From Caballeronia udeis (lineage in GTDB: Bacteria; Pseudomonadota; Gammaproteobacteria; Burkholderiales; Burkholderiaceae), in NCBI RefSeq assembly GCF_001544555.2, contig NZ_FCOK02000004.1, forward strand, positions 62,001-126,000: a stretch of DNA of 64,000 bases, in the 5' to 3' direction. The translations under genes were made by a program, and so were the position numbers. The notes under the pieces were generated by a model. It did no database searches. It was not told the DNA's origin and saw only the letters and a program-made list of their open reading frames with translations. Position 1 is the stretch's first letter. Each line of letters opens with the position of its first letter. Positions 34,989-43,075 of this stretch are shown here, piece by piece.

Positions 34989-35012
34989 CGTAATATAGCG
35001 CCCTTTATCACG
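34989..35012. promoter_or_regulatory. ModE-box 3, modA promoter
   Basis: CGTAATAT, spacer AGCGCCCT, TTATCACG. The right half shares ATCACG with box 1. It ends 24 bp before the modA-like ATG, where bound repressor would block the promoter or early transcript. Confidence 0.65.
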
Positions 35013-35036
35013 CCCTTTATCAACGTGGAGAATCAG

Positions 35037-35912
35037 ATGATCCGTAAGGTGATGGTATCGGTTGCGGTCATGGCTAGCGGGCTCTTGAGCCACGCCGCCG
35101 TGGCGGATGAAAACGCCGTAAACGTGTTGTATGCCGGGTCGCTCGTCAATTTGATGGAGCGCAGTGTCGGCCCCGCTTTCGAGAAGGAAACCGGCCTGCA
35201 TTTCCAGGGCTACGCGGCGGGTTCGAACAAGATCGCCAACGAGATCAAGGGCAAGCTGCGTCGCGGGGACGTGTTCATCAGCGCGAGCCCGAAGGTGAAT
35301 ACGAGCTTGATGGGTGCAGCCAACGGTGACCATGTCGCGTGGTACGTCACGTTCGCCGAATCGCCGCTGATGATCGGTTATAACCCGCGCAGCAAATTCG
35401 CCGCCGACTTCAAGACAAAGCGCTGGGACAAGGTCCTGCAGGAACCGGGTATTCGCATTGGCCGGACAGATCCCAAGCTGGACCCGAAAGGCGCATTCAC
35501 GGTCGAGATGGTGACGAAGGCCGCCGCTCTTTATAACCAGCCGGATCTGGTGGAGAAGACGCTGGGCGACGCCGAGAATCCCGATCAGGTCCTGCCTGAA
35601 GAAACACTGGTCGGGCGTTTGCAATCCGGGCAGCTGGACGCCGGTTTCTTCTATTCAACCGAGACCTCGGACCTGAAGATCCCGTCCATTCGTCCCGCGC
35701 CCGAATTGCAAGCCAAGGCAAGCTACACGCTGACCATTCTTGGCGATGCCCCGAACTCCGCGGGCGCCACGCGCTTTGTCGACTTCCTGCTGAGCGAAAA
35801 GGGCCGCGAACTGCTTAAGGAACATGGTGTCGATGTGATCAAACCCGCGATCACCGGTAACGCTCAGGCCATGCCGCCATCCCTTCAGGCCGTGATCGAC
35901 GCGACTCGATGA
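35037..35912 (+). CDS. Molybdate/tungstate ABC transporter binding protein (WtpA/ModA-like)
   Basis: A 291-residue periplasmic protein: signal peptide (MIRKVMVSVAVMASGLLSHAA), then VNVLYAGSLVNLMERSVGPA and FQGYAAGSNKIANEI, which hold the Ser residues that coordinate the oxyanion in the WtpA-type group. DVFISASPKVN and the C-terminal RFVDFLLSEKGRELLKEHG are also typical. GGAG is 6 bp before ATG 35037. A 4-bp ATGA overlap joins it to the fused permease-ATPase. The sequence is closer to the WtpA-like class than to E. coli ModA, so tungstate as well as molybdate is possible. Confidence 0.85.
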   Translation: MIRKVMVSVAVMASGLLSHAAVADENAVNVLYAGSLVNLMERSVGPAFEKETGLHFQGYAAGSNKIANEIKGKLRRGDVFISASPKVNTSLMGAANGDHVAWYVTFAESPLMIGYNPRSKFAADFKTKRWDKVLQEPGIRIGRTDPKLDPKGAFTVEMVTKAAALYNQPDLVEKTLGDAENPDQVLPEETLVGRLQSGQLDAGFFYSTETSDLKIPSIRPAPELQAKASYTLTILGDAPNSAGATRFVDFLLSEKGRELLKEHGVDVIKPAITGNAQAMPPSLQAVIDATR

Positions 35913-37738
35913 AACGAACCACCGCGCGACCGCTGCGGTGGCTTGCCGCGCTGCTCGCAGTCTATTTATGCGCGCCCTTTCTCGCGAGCATCCCGCAAGT
36001 GGGCGCAGCGGACTGGCACGGGGTCGACTGGACCAGCACGCTCTCGGCCGTAGCGGTATCGGCGGGCAGCGCGAGCGTCGCGGCGTTTGTCATCTTGTTG
36101 GGCGGCGTGCCGCTGGGCTATCTGCTCGCCCGGTCGAATTCACGCAAGGCGGCGTTGCTCGGTTTTGTCGTGCAATTGCCGCTGGCCTTGCCGCCGCTCA
36201 CGAGCGGTGTCCTGCTGCTGTTTCTTCTCGGCCCGTATAGCTGGGTCGGACAACTGACGGGCGGCGCGCTGACCGACTCGTTCGCCGGCATCGTGCTGGC
36301 TGAAACGTTCGTCGCCGCGCCCTTCCTGATCATTGCCGCGCGCTCCGCGTTCGCGGCCGTCGATCCCGTGTTCGAGGACGTGGCCGCCACGCTGGGTCAT
36401 CGTGCCGGCAGCCGCTTCTTTCGCGTCACCCTGCCCGTTGCATGGCCTGCAATCAGCGCCGGACTGGCGCTGGCGTGGCTGCGCGCATTCGGTGAATTCG
36501 GCGCGACCGTGATGGTCGCTTATCACCCGTATTCGCTGCCTGTTTATACCTATGTCGTGTTCGGCGGCCAGGGCTTGCCAGCCATGATGCCCTTGCTGCT
36601 GCCGACTCTTGCCATCGCGGTCGCGTGTGCCGCGCTGTCCATCTACAGCCGCAAAGGCCGTGTTTCGTTGGGCGCGGAACTGGTCAATGGTGATGACGCC
36701 GACGACAGCACGCCTGCACATCGGTTAGTGGATGAGGATGACCGGCGCCTGAGCATCGTGTTGAAAAAGCGTCTTGGCAGCTTCGATCTCGACATTGAAT
36801 GGGCGCCGCGGACACGGCGTCTTGCGATCATCGGCACGTCGGGGTCGGGCAAGTCGCTGACGCTGCGCCTGATCGCGGGGCTGGAAGCCGGGAATACGGC
36901 TACCGTGACGCTGGGTCCAAGCCAGCTAGACACCCTGCCGCCCGAGGAGCGCAGGATCGGTTACATGCCGCAGGACTACGGTCTTTTCCCGCATATGACG
37001 GTCGCGCAACAACTGGCGTTTCCGCTAAGCGCTGATGCTGCAAGTGCGCGGCAATGGGTCGATCAACTGGGTCTTTCAACGCTGCTTGGCCGCTTGCCGC
37101 GTGAGCTTTCATTCGGTCAGCGCCAGCGCGTGGCACTGGCTCGCGCACTCACGCAGCATAGCCAGTTGCTGCTCTTCGACGAACCGTTCGCCGCGCTCGA
37201 TACCCCTCGCCGCCGCCGTCTGCAGCAATCGTTGCGCGCGCTGCAGCGCGAGATATCGGCGGTCACGGTGATCGTCACGCATGATCCCGATGAAGCCGCG
37301 CTGCTCGCCGACGAAGTATTGCTGATCGAACACGGCCGCGTGCTTCAGGCGGGACCGGTGAGCGAGGTCTTCGAGCGCCCCGCTTCAATGCGCGTGGCGC
37401 AATTGCTCGGGCTTCACAACGTGGGGCAAGGCCGCTTGATTGAAGCGGACAGGGTGGAACTGGGCGGCGAGTTGCGCCTGAACATTGCACGCAACCCTGC
37501 GCTCCCCGTTGGACAAACCGTGATGTGGCGGCTGCCTGCGCTCGCCATCACGCTGTCTGATGAAGGTCCGTTCGAGGGTACGGTCGACGGTATTGAATTG
37601 CGGCGCGGAGAGCGCTATGCAAGGCTGAAAATCCGCGGTGTGGCCTTCGATATTCCCAGCGACGACACCCGCCTGAAGACCGGTACGTCGCACCGGTTTT
37701 CGGTGGACATCGACAAATTAACTATCTGGTCCATTTGA
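35909..37738 (+). CDS. Fused molybdate ABC permease and ATPase (ModB-ModC fusion)
   Basis: A 609-residue fusion. Residues 1-250 are a ModB-type permease with about five to six spans and the EAA loop EDVAATLGHRAGSRFFRVTL (156-175). After a charged linker (about 255-285) comes the ATPase: Walker A GTSGSGKS (309-316), signature LSFGQ (400-404), Walker B LLLFDEP (420-426) and the H-loop VTHDPDEA. A TOBE-like regulatory C-terminus covers about 530-609. Permease and ATPase are usually separate genes. Here one chain would dimerise to form the complete importer. The start overlaps the binding-protein stop. Confidence 0.9.
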   Translation: MKRTTARPLRWLAALLAVYLCAPFLASIPQVGAADWHGVDWTSTLSAVAVSAGSASVAAFVILLGGVPLGYLLARSNSRKAALLGFVVQLPLALPPLTSGVLLLFLLGPYSWVGQLTGGALTDSFAGIVLAETFVAAPFLIIAARSAFAAVDPVFEDVAATLGHRAGSRFFRVTLPVAWPAISAGLALAWLRAFGEFGATVMVAYHPYSLPVYTYVVFGGQGLPAMMPLLLPTLAIAVACAALSIYSRKGRVSLGAELVNGDDADDSTPAHRLVDEDDRRLSIVLKKRLGSFDLDIEWAPRTRRLAIIGTSGSGKSLTLRLIAGLEAGNTATVTLGPSQLDTLPPEERRIGYMPQDYGLFPHMTVAQQLAFPLSADAASARQWVDQLGLSTLLGRLPRELSFGQRQRVALARALTQHSQLLLFDEPFAALDTPRRRRLQQSLRALQREISAVTVIVTHDPDEAALLADEVLLIEHGRVLQAGPVSEVFERPASMRVAQLLGLHNVGQGRLIEADRVELGGELRLNIARNPALPVGQTVMWRLPALAITLSDEGPFEGTVDGIELRRGERYARLKIRGVAFDIPSDDTRLKTGTSHRFSVDIDKLTIWSI

Positions 37739-37791
37739 AGAGACCACCGAAAAATCCAACGGCTTTTTTTGCGTCATGCCTCACGCACGCA

Positions 37792-38520
37792 TCAAGCCGT
37801 GGCTCCCTCTTGCAAACGCGCTTCCTCGGCTATGTCTCCGTAAAGATGCAGCAGCCTGTAGCCGCTCTTGTACACGGGCTGCAAGCGGAAGTGATTGACC
37901 GGCTCGATCGTCAATGCAAGCCTCAGGCGCGAAACATGACTGTCGATGGTCCGGGTGGACTCGCGAAACTCACGTCCCCAGACCATTGCGAAAATATGAT
38001 CGCGCGACAACACCCGTCCAATGTTCGAGAAAAACAGCAACGCCAGCCGGAATTGCGTGCCGCTCAGTTGCACGGGCCGCCCGCGTACGGTGACGCTTTG
38101 CTGGCGCGAATCGAAGCGATACGGACCCAGCTCCGTCACAGCGGCGGTTTTCGCCGGATAGGCGCGCCGAAGCAGCGCTGCCACGCGTGCACCGAACTCG
38201 GCGGAACGCACGGGTAGCGTGACGTAATCGTCGGCACCCGCGCTTAGCGCACGCACCACGTTGCTCTCTCCGCCATCCACCGAGGCGAACATCACGGGCA
38301 CGCGCTCGCCGATGCCCGAGCGCATCGACTTCAGCAGGTCGAGCCCGGACAAGCCGGTGGAATGCCAGTCGAGAATCAGCATGTCCACCGTGGAACGGGA
38401 GAGCGATTTCGACATCGACAAACCGTCGCTGAACGGAATGCATTCATGGTTGAGCCGTTCGATGATTCCGCCGATAACGAAGCGGTGCTGGGGATCGGAC
38501 TGAAGAACTGCGATGCGCAT
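37792..38520 (-). CDS. OmpR/PhoB-type response regulator with altered switch residue
   Basis: A 242-residue regulator: receiver (residues 1-115) with phospho-acceptor Asp51 (MLILDWHSTGLSGL) and a winged-helix output domain (about 130-230: VQLSGTQFRLALLFFSN, STRTIDSHVSRLRLAL, YKSGYRLLHL). Two departures from the canonical receiver are visible: the switch lysine is Leu102 (DDYVTLPVRS instead of VTKP) and the N-terminal acidic pair is only Asp9. It may respond without phosphorylation. No kinase adjoins it. Confidence 0.85.
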   Translation of the reverse strand: MRIAVLQSDPQHRFVIGGIIERLNHECIPFSDGLSMSKSLSRSTVDMLILDWHSTGLSGLDLLKSMRSGIGERVPVMFASVDGGESNVVRALSAGADDYVTLPVRSAEFGARVAALLRRAYPAKTAAVTELGPYRFDSRQQSVTVRGRPVQLSGTQFRLALLFFSNIGRVLSRDHIFAMVWGREFRESTRTIDSHVSRLRLALTIEPVNHFRLQPVYKSGYRLLHLYGDIAEEARLQEGATA

Positions 38521-38889
38521 GATGACGGGACCGGTGGCCTGTAAACGGCGGCTTCGGGACGTCCTTGGAAGACGTCATTGAAGGCGCCCAAGAAGGTCTC
38601 ATGACGCTCCACGAGACCGCTTTCAACGCGCGAATTCTGAAGAGCGGTACCGGGTTGATCCATCGGAAAACTCTTAATTGCGTCCGCGGGGCTGTAACAA
38701 ATGCTTTCAATATGTCTCGCGAAGTCTCAGCTTGTGCCGACACGTGGCGGGACAGGATCGTTTCAACACGCGTTGTCTGGACGTCGGCCGATGACACTGG
38801 CCCGGGCGCGCACGGCCGCAAAACGTCGACCATCCATATTTCACGAACCACGGAAACGTTGAAGGTTTCGGGTCGATAAGCTGGTCTTC
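38521..38889. other. Intergenic region upstream of the DHA2 exporter
   Basis: About 369 bp between the response regulator start and the MFS gene. Short open frames exist on both strands, but none has a convincing start. It should carry the divergent promoters. Confidence 0.5.
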
Positions 38890-40359
38890 ATGAACTCGAA
38901 CCTTATCCCCTCACGCGCCGGACTGAGCACACGCCAGGCGCTGATCGTCACCACGGCCAGCATGGGTTTCGTGGTCTCTCAACTCGATGTCACCATCGTC
39001 AATGTGGCGCTCGCGAGTATCGGACGCGACCTGCACGCAAGCGTGGCGGGCCTGCAATGGACCGTCGACGCCTACGCGCTCGCGTTCGCCGCGCTGATGC
39101 TCTCGGCGGGCGTGCTCGGCGACCGCTTCGGCGCGCGGCGTTTGTTCGTTGCGGGCCTGATGCTGTTCGGACTGGCGTCGGCCGCTTGCGGCTTTGCAAT
39201 GGATGCGGGTCAACTCGTCGCCGCACGCGCGTTGCAGGGCATAGGCGCGGCCGCCATGCTGCCCAACTCGCTGGTGCTCCTCAACCAGGCCTGCGGCCAC
39301 GACGACGGCCTGCGGGCACGCGCAGTGAGCTTGTGGACGGCAGCGGGGGCGGTATCGATTGCTGCGGGGCCGATCGTAGGCGGCCTGCTGATCGCGGCGT
39401 TGGGCTGGCGCAGCATTTTCTGGGTCAACGTGCCGTTGTGCGTGGCGGGGATCGTGGCGACCTATGTATGGATCGCCCATAAGAAACCAGCGCAAAAAGC
39501 ACGCGGTATCGACTTGCCCGGGCAGGTGCTTGCGACCATCGCGCTGACCGCCTTCGTGGGCGCGATGATCGAACTCCGGCCGCTGGGCCTGACGCATCCG
39601 CTAGTGGTCGGAGGCATTGCCGTGGCGCTTCTCGCCGCCATCGGACTCGTGCTGGTTGAGCGGCGTGCAGCATCGCCCATGCTGCCGCCCGCGCTGTTTC
39701 GCGACCGCACGTTCAGTTCGGCCACCGTGTTCGGCATCTGCGTGAACCTCACGTATTACGGCATGGTGTTCGTGCTCAGCCTGTACTTGCAGCGCGTGCT
39801 CGGCCATACGCCGCTGGAAGCGGGGCTCGCGTTCCTGCCTCTCACCGGGGGGTTCCTGTTGTCGAATCTTGCCAGCGGCGCAGTGGTCGCGCGCTACGGC
39901 TCGCGCTTGCCGATGATCGTTGGCGCATTGATCGATGCAACCGGTTTTGCCGCGCTCCTGTTCGTCAATGCATCCACGCCTGTGTGGGCGTTGCTGCTGC
40001 CTTTCCTGCTGATTCCGACGGGCATGGGCCTCGCCGTTCCCGCGATGACAACCGCGGTATTGGGCACGGTCTCGCCTGACCGGGCAGGTACGGCGTCGGC
40101 GGTGCTGAACACCGCGCGGCAATCCGCTGGCGCGATTGGCGTCGCCGCGTTCGGCGCGCTGGTCAGTCACGCGGCGCCGGGGGAAAACACGCAGATCGTG
40201 GTGGGCGTAAGGGCGTCGGCGGGGGTATCGGTGGCGTTGCTGTTGTTCGCTGCATTCATGGCGCGGCGTGTGGTTGAAAGCAAGCGCGCAAAGGGTGCTG
40301 GAGCGCCCGGGGCAGTATCGGTTAAATGCAGCAGGGGGCACAGCACTGAGGCCCGCTGA
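38890..40359 (+). CDS. DHA2-family (EmrB/QacA) multidrug MFS exporter, 14 TM
   Basis: A 489-residue drug:proton antiporter. TM1 carries VSQLDVTIVNVALASIGRDL. Motif A appears as GVLGDRFGARRLFVAG, and motif C as SLWTAAGAVSIAAGPIVGGL with GWRSIFWVNVPLC after it, all typical of DHA2 exporters. The ribosome site is weak. It is divergent from the altered response regulator, a plausible but unproven control. Confidence 0.87.
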   Translation: MNSNLIPSRAGLSTRQALIVTTASMGFVVSQLDVTIVNVALASIGRDLHASVAGLQWTVDAYALAFAALMLSAGVLGDRFGARRLFVAGLMLFGLASAACGFAMDAGQLVAARALQGIGAAAMLPNSLVLLNQACGHDDGLRARAVSLWTAAGAVSIAAGPIVGGLLIAALGWRSIFWVNVPLCVAGIVATYVWIAHKKPAQKARGIDLPGQVLATIALTAFVGAMIELRPLGLTHPLVVGGIAVALLAAIGLVLVERRAASPMLPPALFRDRTFSSATVFGICVNLTYYGMVFVLSLYLQRVLGHTPLEAGLAFLPLTGGFLLSNLASGAVVARYGSRLPMIVGALIDATGFAALLFVNASTPVWALLLPFLLIPTGMGLAVPAMTTAVLGTVSPDRAGTASAVLNTARQSAGAIGVAAFGALVSHAAPGENTQIVVGVRASAGVSVALLLFAAFMARRVVESKRAKGAGAPGAVSVKCSRGHSTEAR

Positions 40360-40454
40360 AGGGATCAGCCCATGCAGGAACGCGTGTTGCGTGCGCAATA
40401 ACACGCACTTCTTGTGCAACCCCCGGTCCGCAGGCCGCAAATGAGGAGCTGGAC

Positions 40455-40628
40455 ATGTTCACCCCGCCGCCCGACCCGACATACATACCGATTGAACCCG
40501 ATCCCGACGAACTGATAGATCCCGATGCTCCCCCGCCCCCGGACGACGATCCCGACACACCCGACGGTCCGGATTCCTCAACGCCTCTGGTGCCTGCTGA
40601 TCCGAACAACGGTACACCGCGTCTTTGA
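40455..40628 (+). CDS. 57-residue Pro/Asp-rich small protein
   Basis: ATG 40455 with AGGAG 9 bp upstream. The product is extraordinarily rich in Pro and Asp (MFTPPPDPTYIPIEPDPDEL, then PPPPDDDPDTPDGPDSS) and has no hydrophobic core, so it is probably disordered. It is followed by a strong bidirectional terminator, which supports a real transcript. Function unknown. Confidence 0.62.
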   Translation: MFTPPPDPTYIPIEPDPDELIDPDAPPPPDDDPDTPDGPDSSTPLVPADPNNGTPRL

Positions 40629-40651
40629 TGTCGACACCACGGATCAGCAGA

Positions 40652-40689
40652 AAAAAATGCCCGCCTGTTTTAGAAAGCGGGCATTTTTT
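40652..40689. terminator. Bidirectional rho-independent terminator
   Basis: AAAAAATGCCCGC (40652-40664) is the perfect inverted repeat of GCGGGCATTTTTT (40677-40689) with a 12-nt loop. It serves the plus gene ending at 40628 and the minus gene ending at 40709. Confidence 0.93.
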
Positions 40690-40708
40690 CTGAGCAGCGT
40701 GGTGCGCG

Positions 40709-40981
40709 TCAAAGGCTCGTTGTCAGGATTTCGCCCGTTGCGAGTGCGCGCTCGATGAGCCCTTCCTGCTGGGCCTTGCGCACGGCTTCGGCGACAAACG
40801 TCTCCGGCGCTTCGACCTCGGCCTTGATCGCGCCGATGATCCCCGACGCCTCGACAATCACCAGCGATTTCGCCGAATCCGCCCGGCTGATGATGACGCG
40901 CTGCGGACTGCCGCTGTCCGCGATGCTTGCACAGAACTGAACCGCCTGGCCGTCGATGGTTTGCTCGAAAGTTTGAATCAT
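40709..40981 (-). CDS. Small hypothetical protein, 90 aa
   Basis: From ATG 40981: MIQTFEQTIDGQAVQFCASI, then RVIISRADSAKSLVIVEASG and FVAEAVRKAQQEGLIERALA. It looks like a compact alpha/beta domain. An upstream in-frame start at 41035 would add 18 residues of poor sequence. It ends at the bidirectional terminator. The family is not recognised. Confidence 0.6.
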   Translation of the reverse strand: MIQTFEQTIDGQAVQFCASIADSGSPQRVIISRADSAKSLVIVEASGIIGAIKAEVEAPETFVAEAVRKAQQEGLIERALATGEILTTSL

Positions 40982-41145
40982 CGCTGGGATTCGCCTGTAG
41001 TAAATGGAGGTTAGGCCAGGGTACGCATAAAACATTCCGCACCCTGTCCGCCCTTGTTACTTATTGACTATTTATTGACTGAATATTCCGCACGACACAG
41101 GTTCAAATCTTGCAAGCGTGGAATCCATGATTCAGAACCGGTAAG

Positions 41146-41784
41146 TCACGCCCAACTGCACGACCGGGTACCAGCGATACTTCCCACTTGATTGGTGATG
41201 TTCTGCTGCTCCTCGTCGATATTCGCCTGCGTCGTCAACTGGCTGTAGACCGCCGGCACGAAATACGAAACGTGGGGCCGGCCATACGCCACGCCGAGGT
41301 CGCACATAAAGCCAAATCCCTTCGACACCGGCTTGTGGCCATAACCGACTCCGAGATACGGCATCACGCTCGGAAAACGCGCAGTGGCTGATGGCGCGGC
41401 GCCAATGGCCGGCACGTAATCATTGCCGATCTTGTAGTTGCCGTCGGCGTTGGGCACCGCATGCGCGGTGAGTTCGTCGCCGTTGAACAACGCGCCGCCC
41501 GTCACGCGAAAGCCGCTGCTGGAAAACGGGAACAGGTCAAGGTAGAGCCCTCCTTGCTTCAGGCTCAGGTGGCCGTCGTATTGGCTGCCGCTGACGTTGA
41601 ACGAATGCGACAGCCCGAAACCCTCCACCTCCGCATGCACGCCCGCCCACGAGTTGAAGGGATACGCCGCACCTATACCCGCGCCCAGCGTGCCGCCCTG
41701 TACATAAACTTCCTGCGCGTGGACAACGCCCATTGCAAGCGTCGCAATCGTTGCGGCGGTTGCCGCCCTCAAGACAGTGTTCAC
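41146..41784 (-). CDS. Outer-membrane beta-barrel protein, frameshifted at its 3' end
   Basis: Signal peptide to about residue 23 (ATIATLAMGVVHA), then alternating barrel strands (VYVQGGTLGAGIGAAYPFNS, GGLYLDLFPFSSSGFRVTGG, VMPYLGVGYGH). The open frame ends in non-barrel sequence SIAGTRSCSWA. The -1 frame over the same bases reads KYRWYPVVQLGVTYRF and stops at 41132, exactly the closing strand with terminal Phe expected of such a barrel. One A is missing near 41181-41186 (GTGGGAAGTA on the minus strand). Without the last strand the barrel should not be inserted by BAM. A consensus error is an equal possibility. Confidence 0.75.
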   Translation of the reverse strand: MNTVLRAATAATIATLAMGVVHAQEVYVQGGTLGAGIGAAYPFNSWAGVHAEVEGFGLSHSFNVSGSQYDGHLSLKQGGLYLDLFPFSSSGFRVTGGALFNGDELTAHAVPNADGNYKIGNDYVPAIGAAPSATARFPSVMPYLGVGYGHKPVSKGFGFMCDLGVAYGRPHVSYFVPAVYSQLTTQANIDEEQQNITNQVGSIAGTRSCSWA

Positions 41785-42124
41785 TGCACCCTCTCCGTAA
41801 TGTGCCGGGCCCTTTCCCGTGGCGAGACTTTACGGTTTCACCAATCGATTCAATGGAGCGAACAGTGATTGTTTTCGAGTTCAATTCACCGATCTGCGGA
41901 AAGTGCCGGGAACAATGAATCGAGGCGCATCAGGTCATTTTTTTCACGTGCAATCATCTGAAGATTCAATAACAAAGTTGTTTTGAACCCTCGCGCCGCG
42001 CGGCTTATCGACGATCGGGAGAAAAGATACCTTCGCTCCACCCTAAATCTGCGGGTCTGATTGCCGTTAAAGTCTTGGACAGCTTCATTCAAAGGAAGCG
42101 CTGAAAAAATCAAGCGGAGAGACC
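41785..42124. other. Intergenic region with the motAB promoter
   Basis: About 340 bp between the outer-membrane protein start and motA. It holds the sigma-28 promoter at 42044-42070. No other gene was seen. Confidence 0.6.
42044..42070 (+). promoter_or_regulatory. Sigma-28 (FliA) promoter of motAB
   Basis: TAAATCTG, an 11-bp spacer, then GCCGTTAA: the FliA consensus is TAAAGTTT-N11-GCCGATAA. Spacing is exact and the -10 differs at one base. It ends 54 bp before the motA ATG. Confidence 0.85.
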
Positions 42125-42994
42125 ATGTTCGTCGTTATAGGCTGGGTCGTGGTCATCGGGTCGGTGATCGGGAGTTTTTTGGGTGTAGGCGGCCATCTGC
42201 TGGCGCTGTTCCAGCCCTTCGAATTGCTGTGCATCTTTGGCGCGGCAATCGGTGCGTTCGTCGTATCCAATCCGCTCACAACACTGAAGAAAACCATCGA
42301 GGTCCTCCCGAGCGCATTCAAGGCCAGCAAATACTCGAAGGAAAAGTATGTGCAACTCATCGCGCTGCTTTACGAGCTGCTTCAGAAGGCGCGCAAGGAA
42401 GGCATGATGGCGCTCGAAGCGGATGTGGAAGCGCCTGAGAGCAGCGCGACATTCAAGAAGTACGAACACGTGCTGCACGATCATCATCTGCTGGAATTTA
42501 TTGTCGACTACTTGCGCATGATGTCGAGCGGCAACATCAACGCGCTCGAGATGCAGGACCTGATGGACGAAGAACTCGAGACGCATCACGCGGAAACATC
42601 GCTGGTAGCCGGTGCAATCCAGAAGATGGCCGACGGCCTGCCCGCATTCGGTATTGTCGCGGCCGTGATGGGTGTCGTGCATACCATGGGCTCGGTGGGC
42701 GCCGCGCCCGCGATACTCGGCGAGATGATCGCAGGCGCACTGGTCGGCACCTTCCTCGGCATCCTGCTCTCGTATGGTTTCTTTGGACCGCTCGCCGACC
42801 TGCTGACTGCGAAAGGACAGGCTGAAGCCAAGCCGTTCCAGTGCGTGAAGTCCGTACTGCTCGCGTCGATGAACGGCTATGCACCGGCTATTGCTGTCGA
42901 GTTCGGGCGCAAGGTGCTGTTCACCGCGGATCGTCCGACCTTCAAGGAACTCGACGACGCCGTCCGCGCCACCAAGCAACCGAAGGCAGCGTGA
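42125..42994 (+). CDS. motA: Flagellar stator protein MotA
   Basis: A 289-residue inner-membrane protein of the proton-driven flagellar stator. Landmarks: VIGWVVVIGSVIGSFLGVGG (TM1), GAAIGAFVVSNP (TM2), a large cytoplasmic loop with RKEGMMALEADVEAPESS, GLPAFGIVAAVMGVVHTMGS (TM3, with the conserved Pro) and LVGTFLGILLSYGFFGPLAD (TM4). The GGAGAG site is adjacent. It is transcribed from a sigma-28 promoter and followed by motB after 81 bp. No che genes follow, so it is separate from a flhDC-motAB-che cluster and may be an additional stator set. Confidence 0.95.
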   Translation: MFVVIGWVVVIGSVIGSFLGVGGHLLALFQPFELLCIFGAAIGAFVVSNPLTTLKKTIEVLPSAFKASKYSKEKYVQLIALLYELLQKARKEGMMALEADVEAPESSATFKKYEHVLHDHHLLEFIVDYLRMMSSGNINALEMQDLMDEELETHHAETSLVAGAIQKMADGLPAFGIVAAVMGVVHTMGSVGAAPAILGEMIAGALVGTFLGILLSYGFFGPLADLLTAKGQAEAKPFQCVKSVLLASMNGYAPAIAVEFGRKVLFTADRPTFKELDDAVRATKQPKAA

Positions 42995-43075
42995 CGAGCC
43001 TCTCGCAACCGGCCCGGATCATGCAACTCGTGTATTTCACGCACCTCAAGCAGCAGATCACCAGGGGTTTCACTC

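Noticed and set aside
38565..38879. Possible 104-codon gene upstream of the DHA2 exporter
   Set aside because: Starts only with TTG, lacks a ribosome site and shows no coding character.
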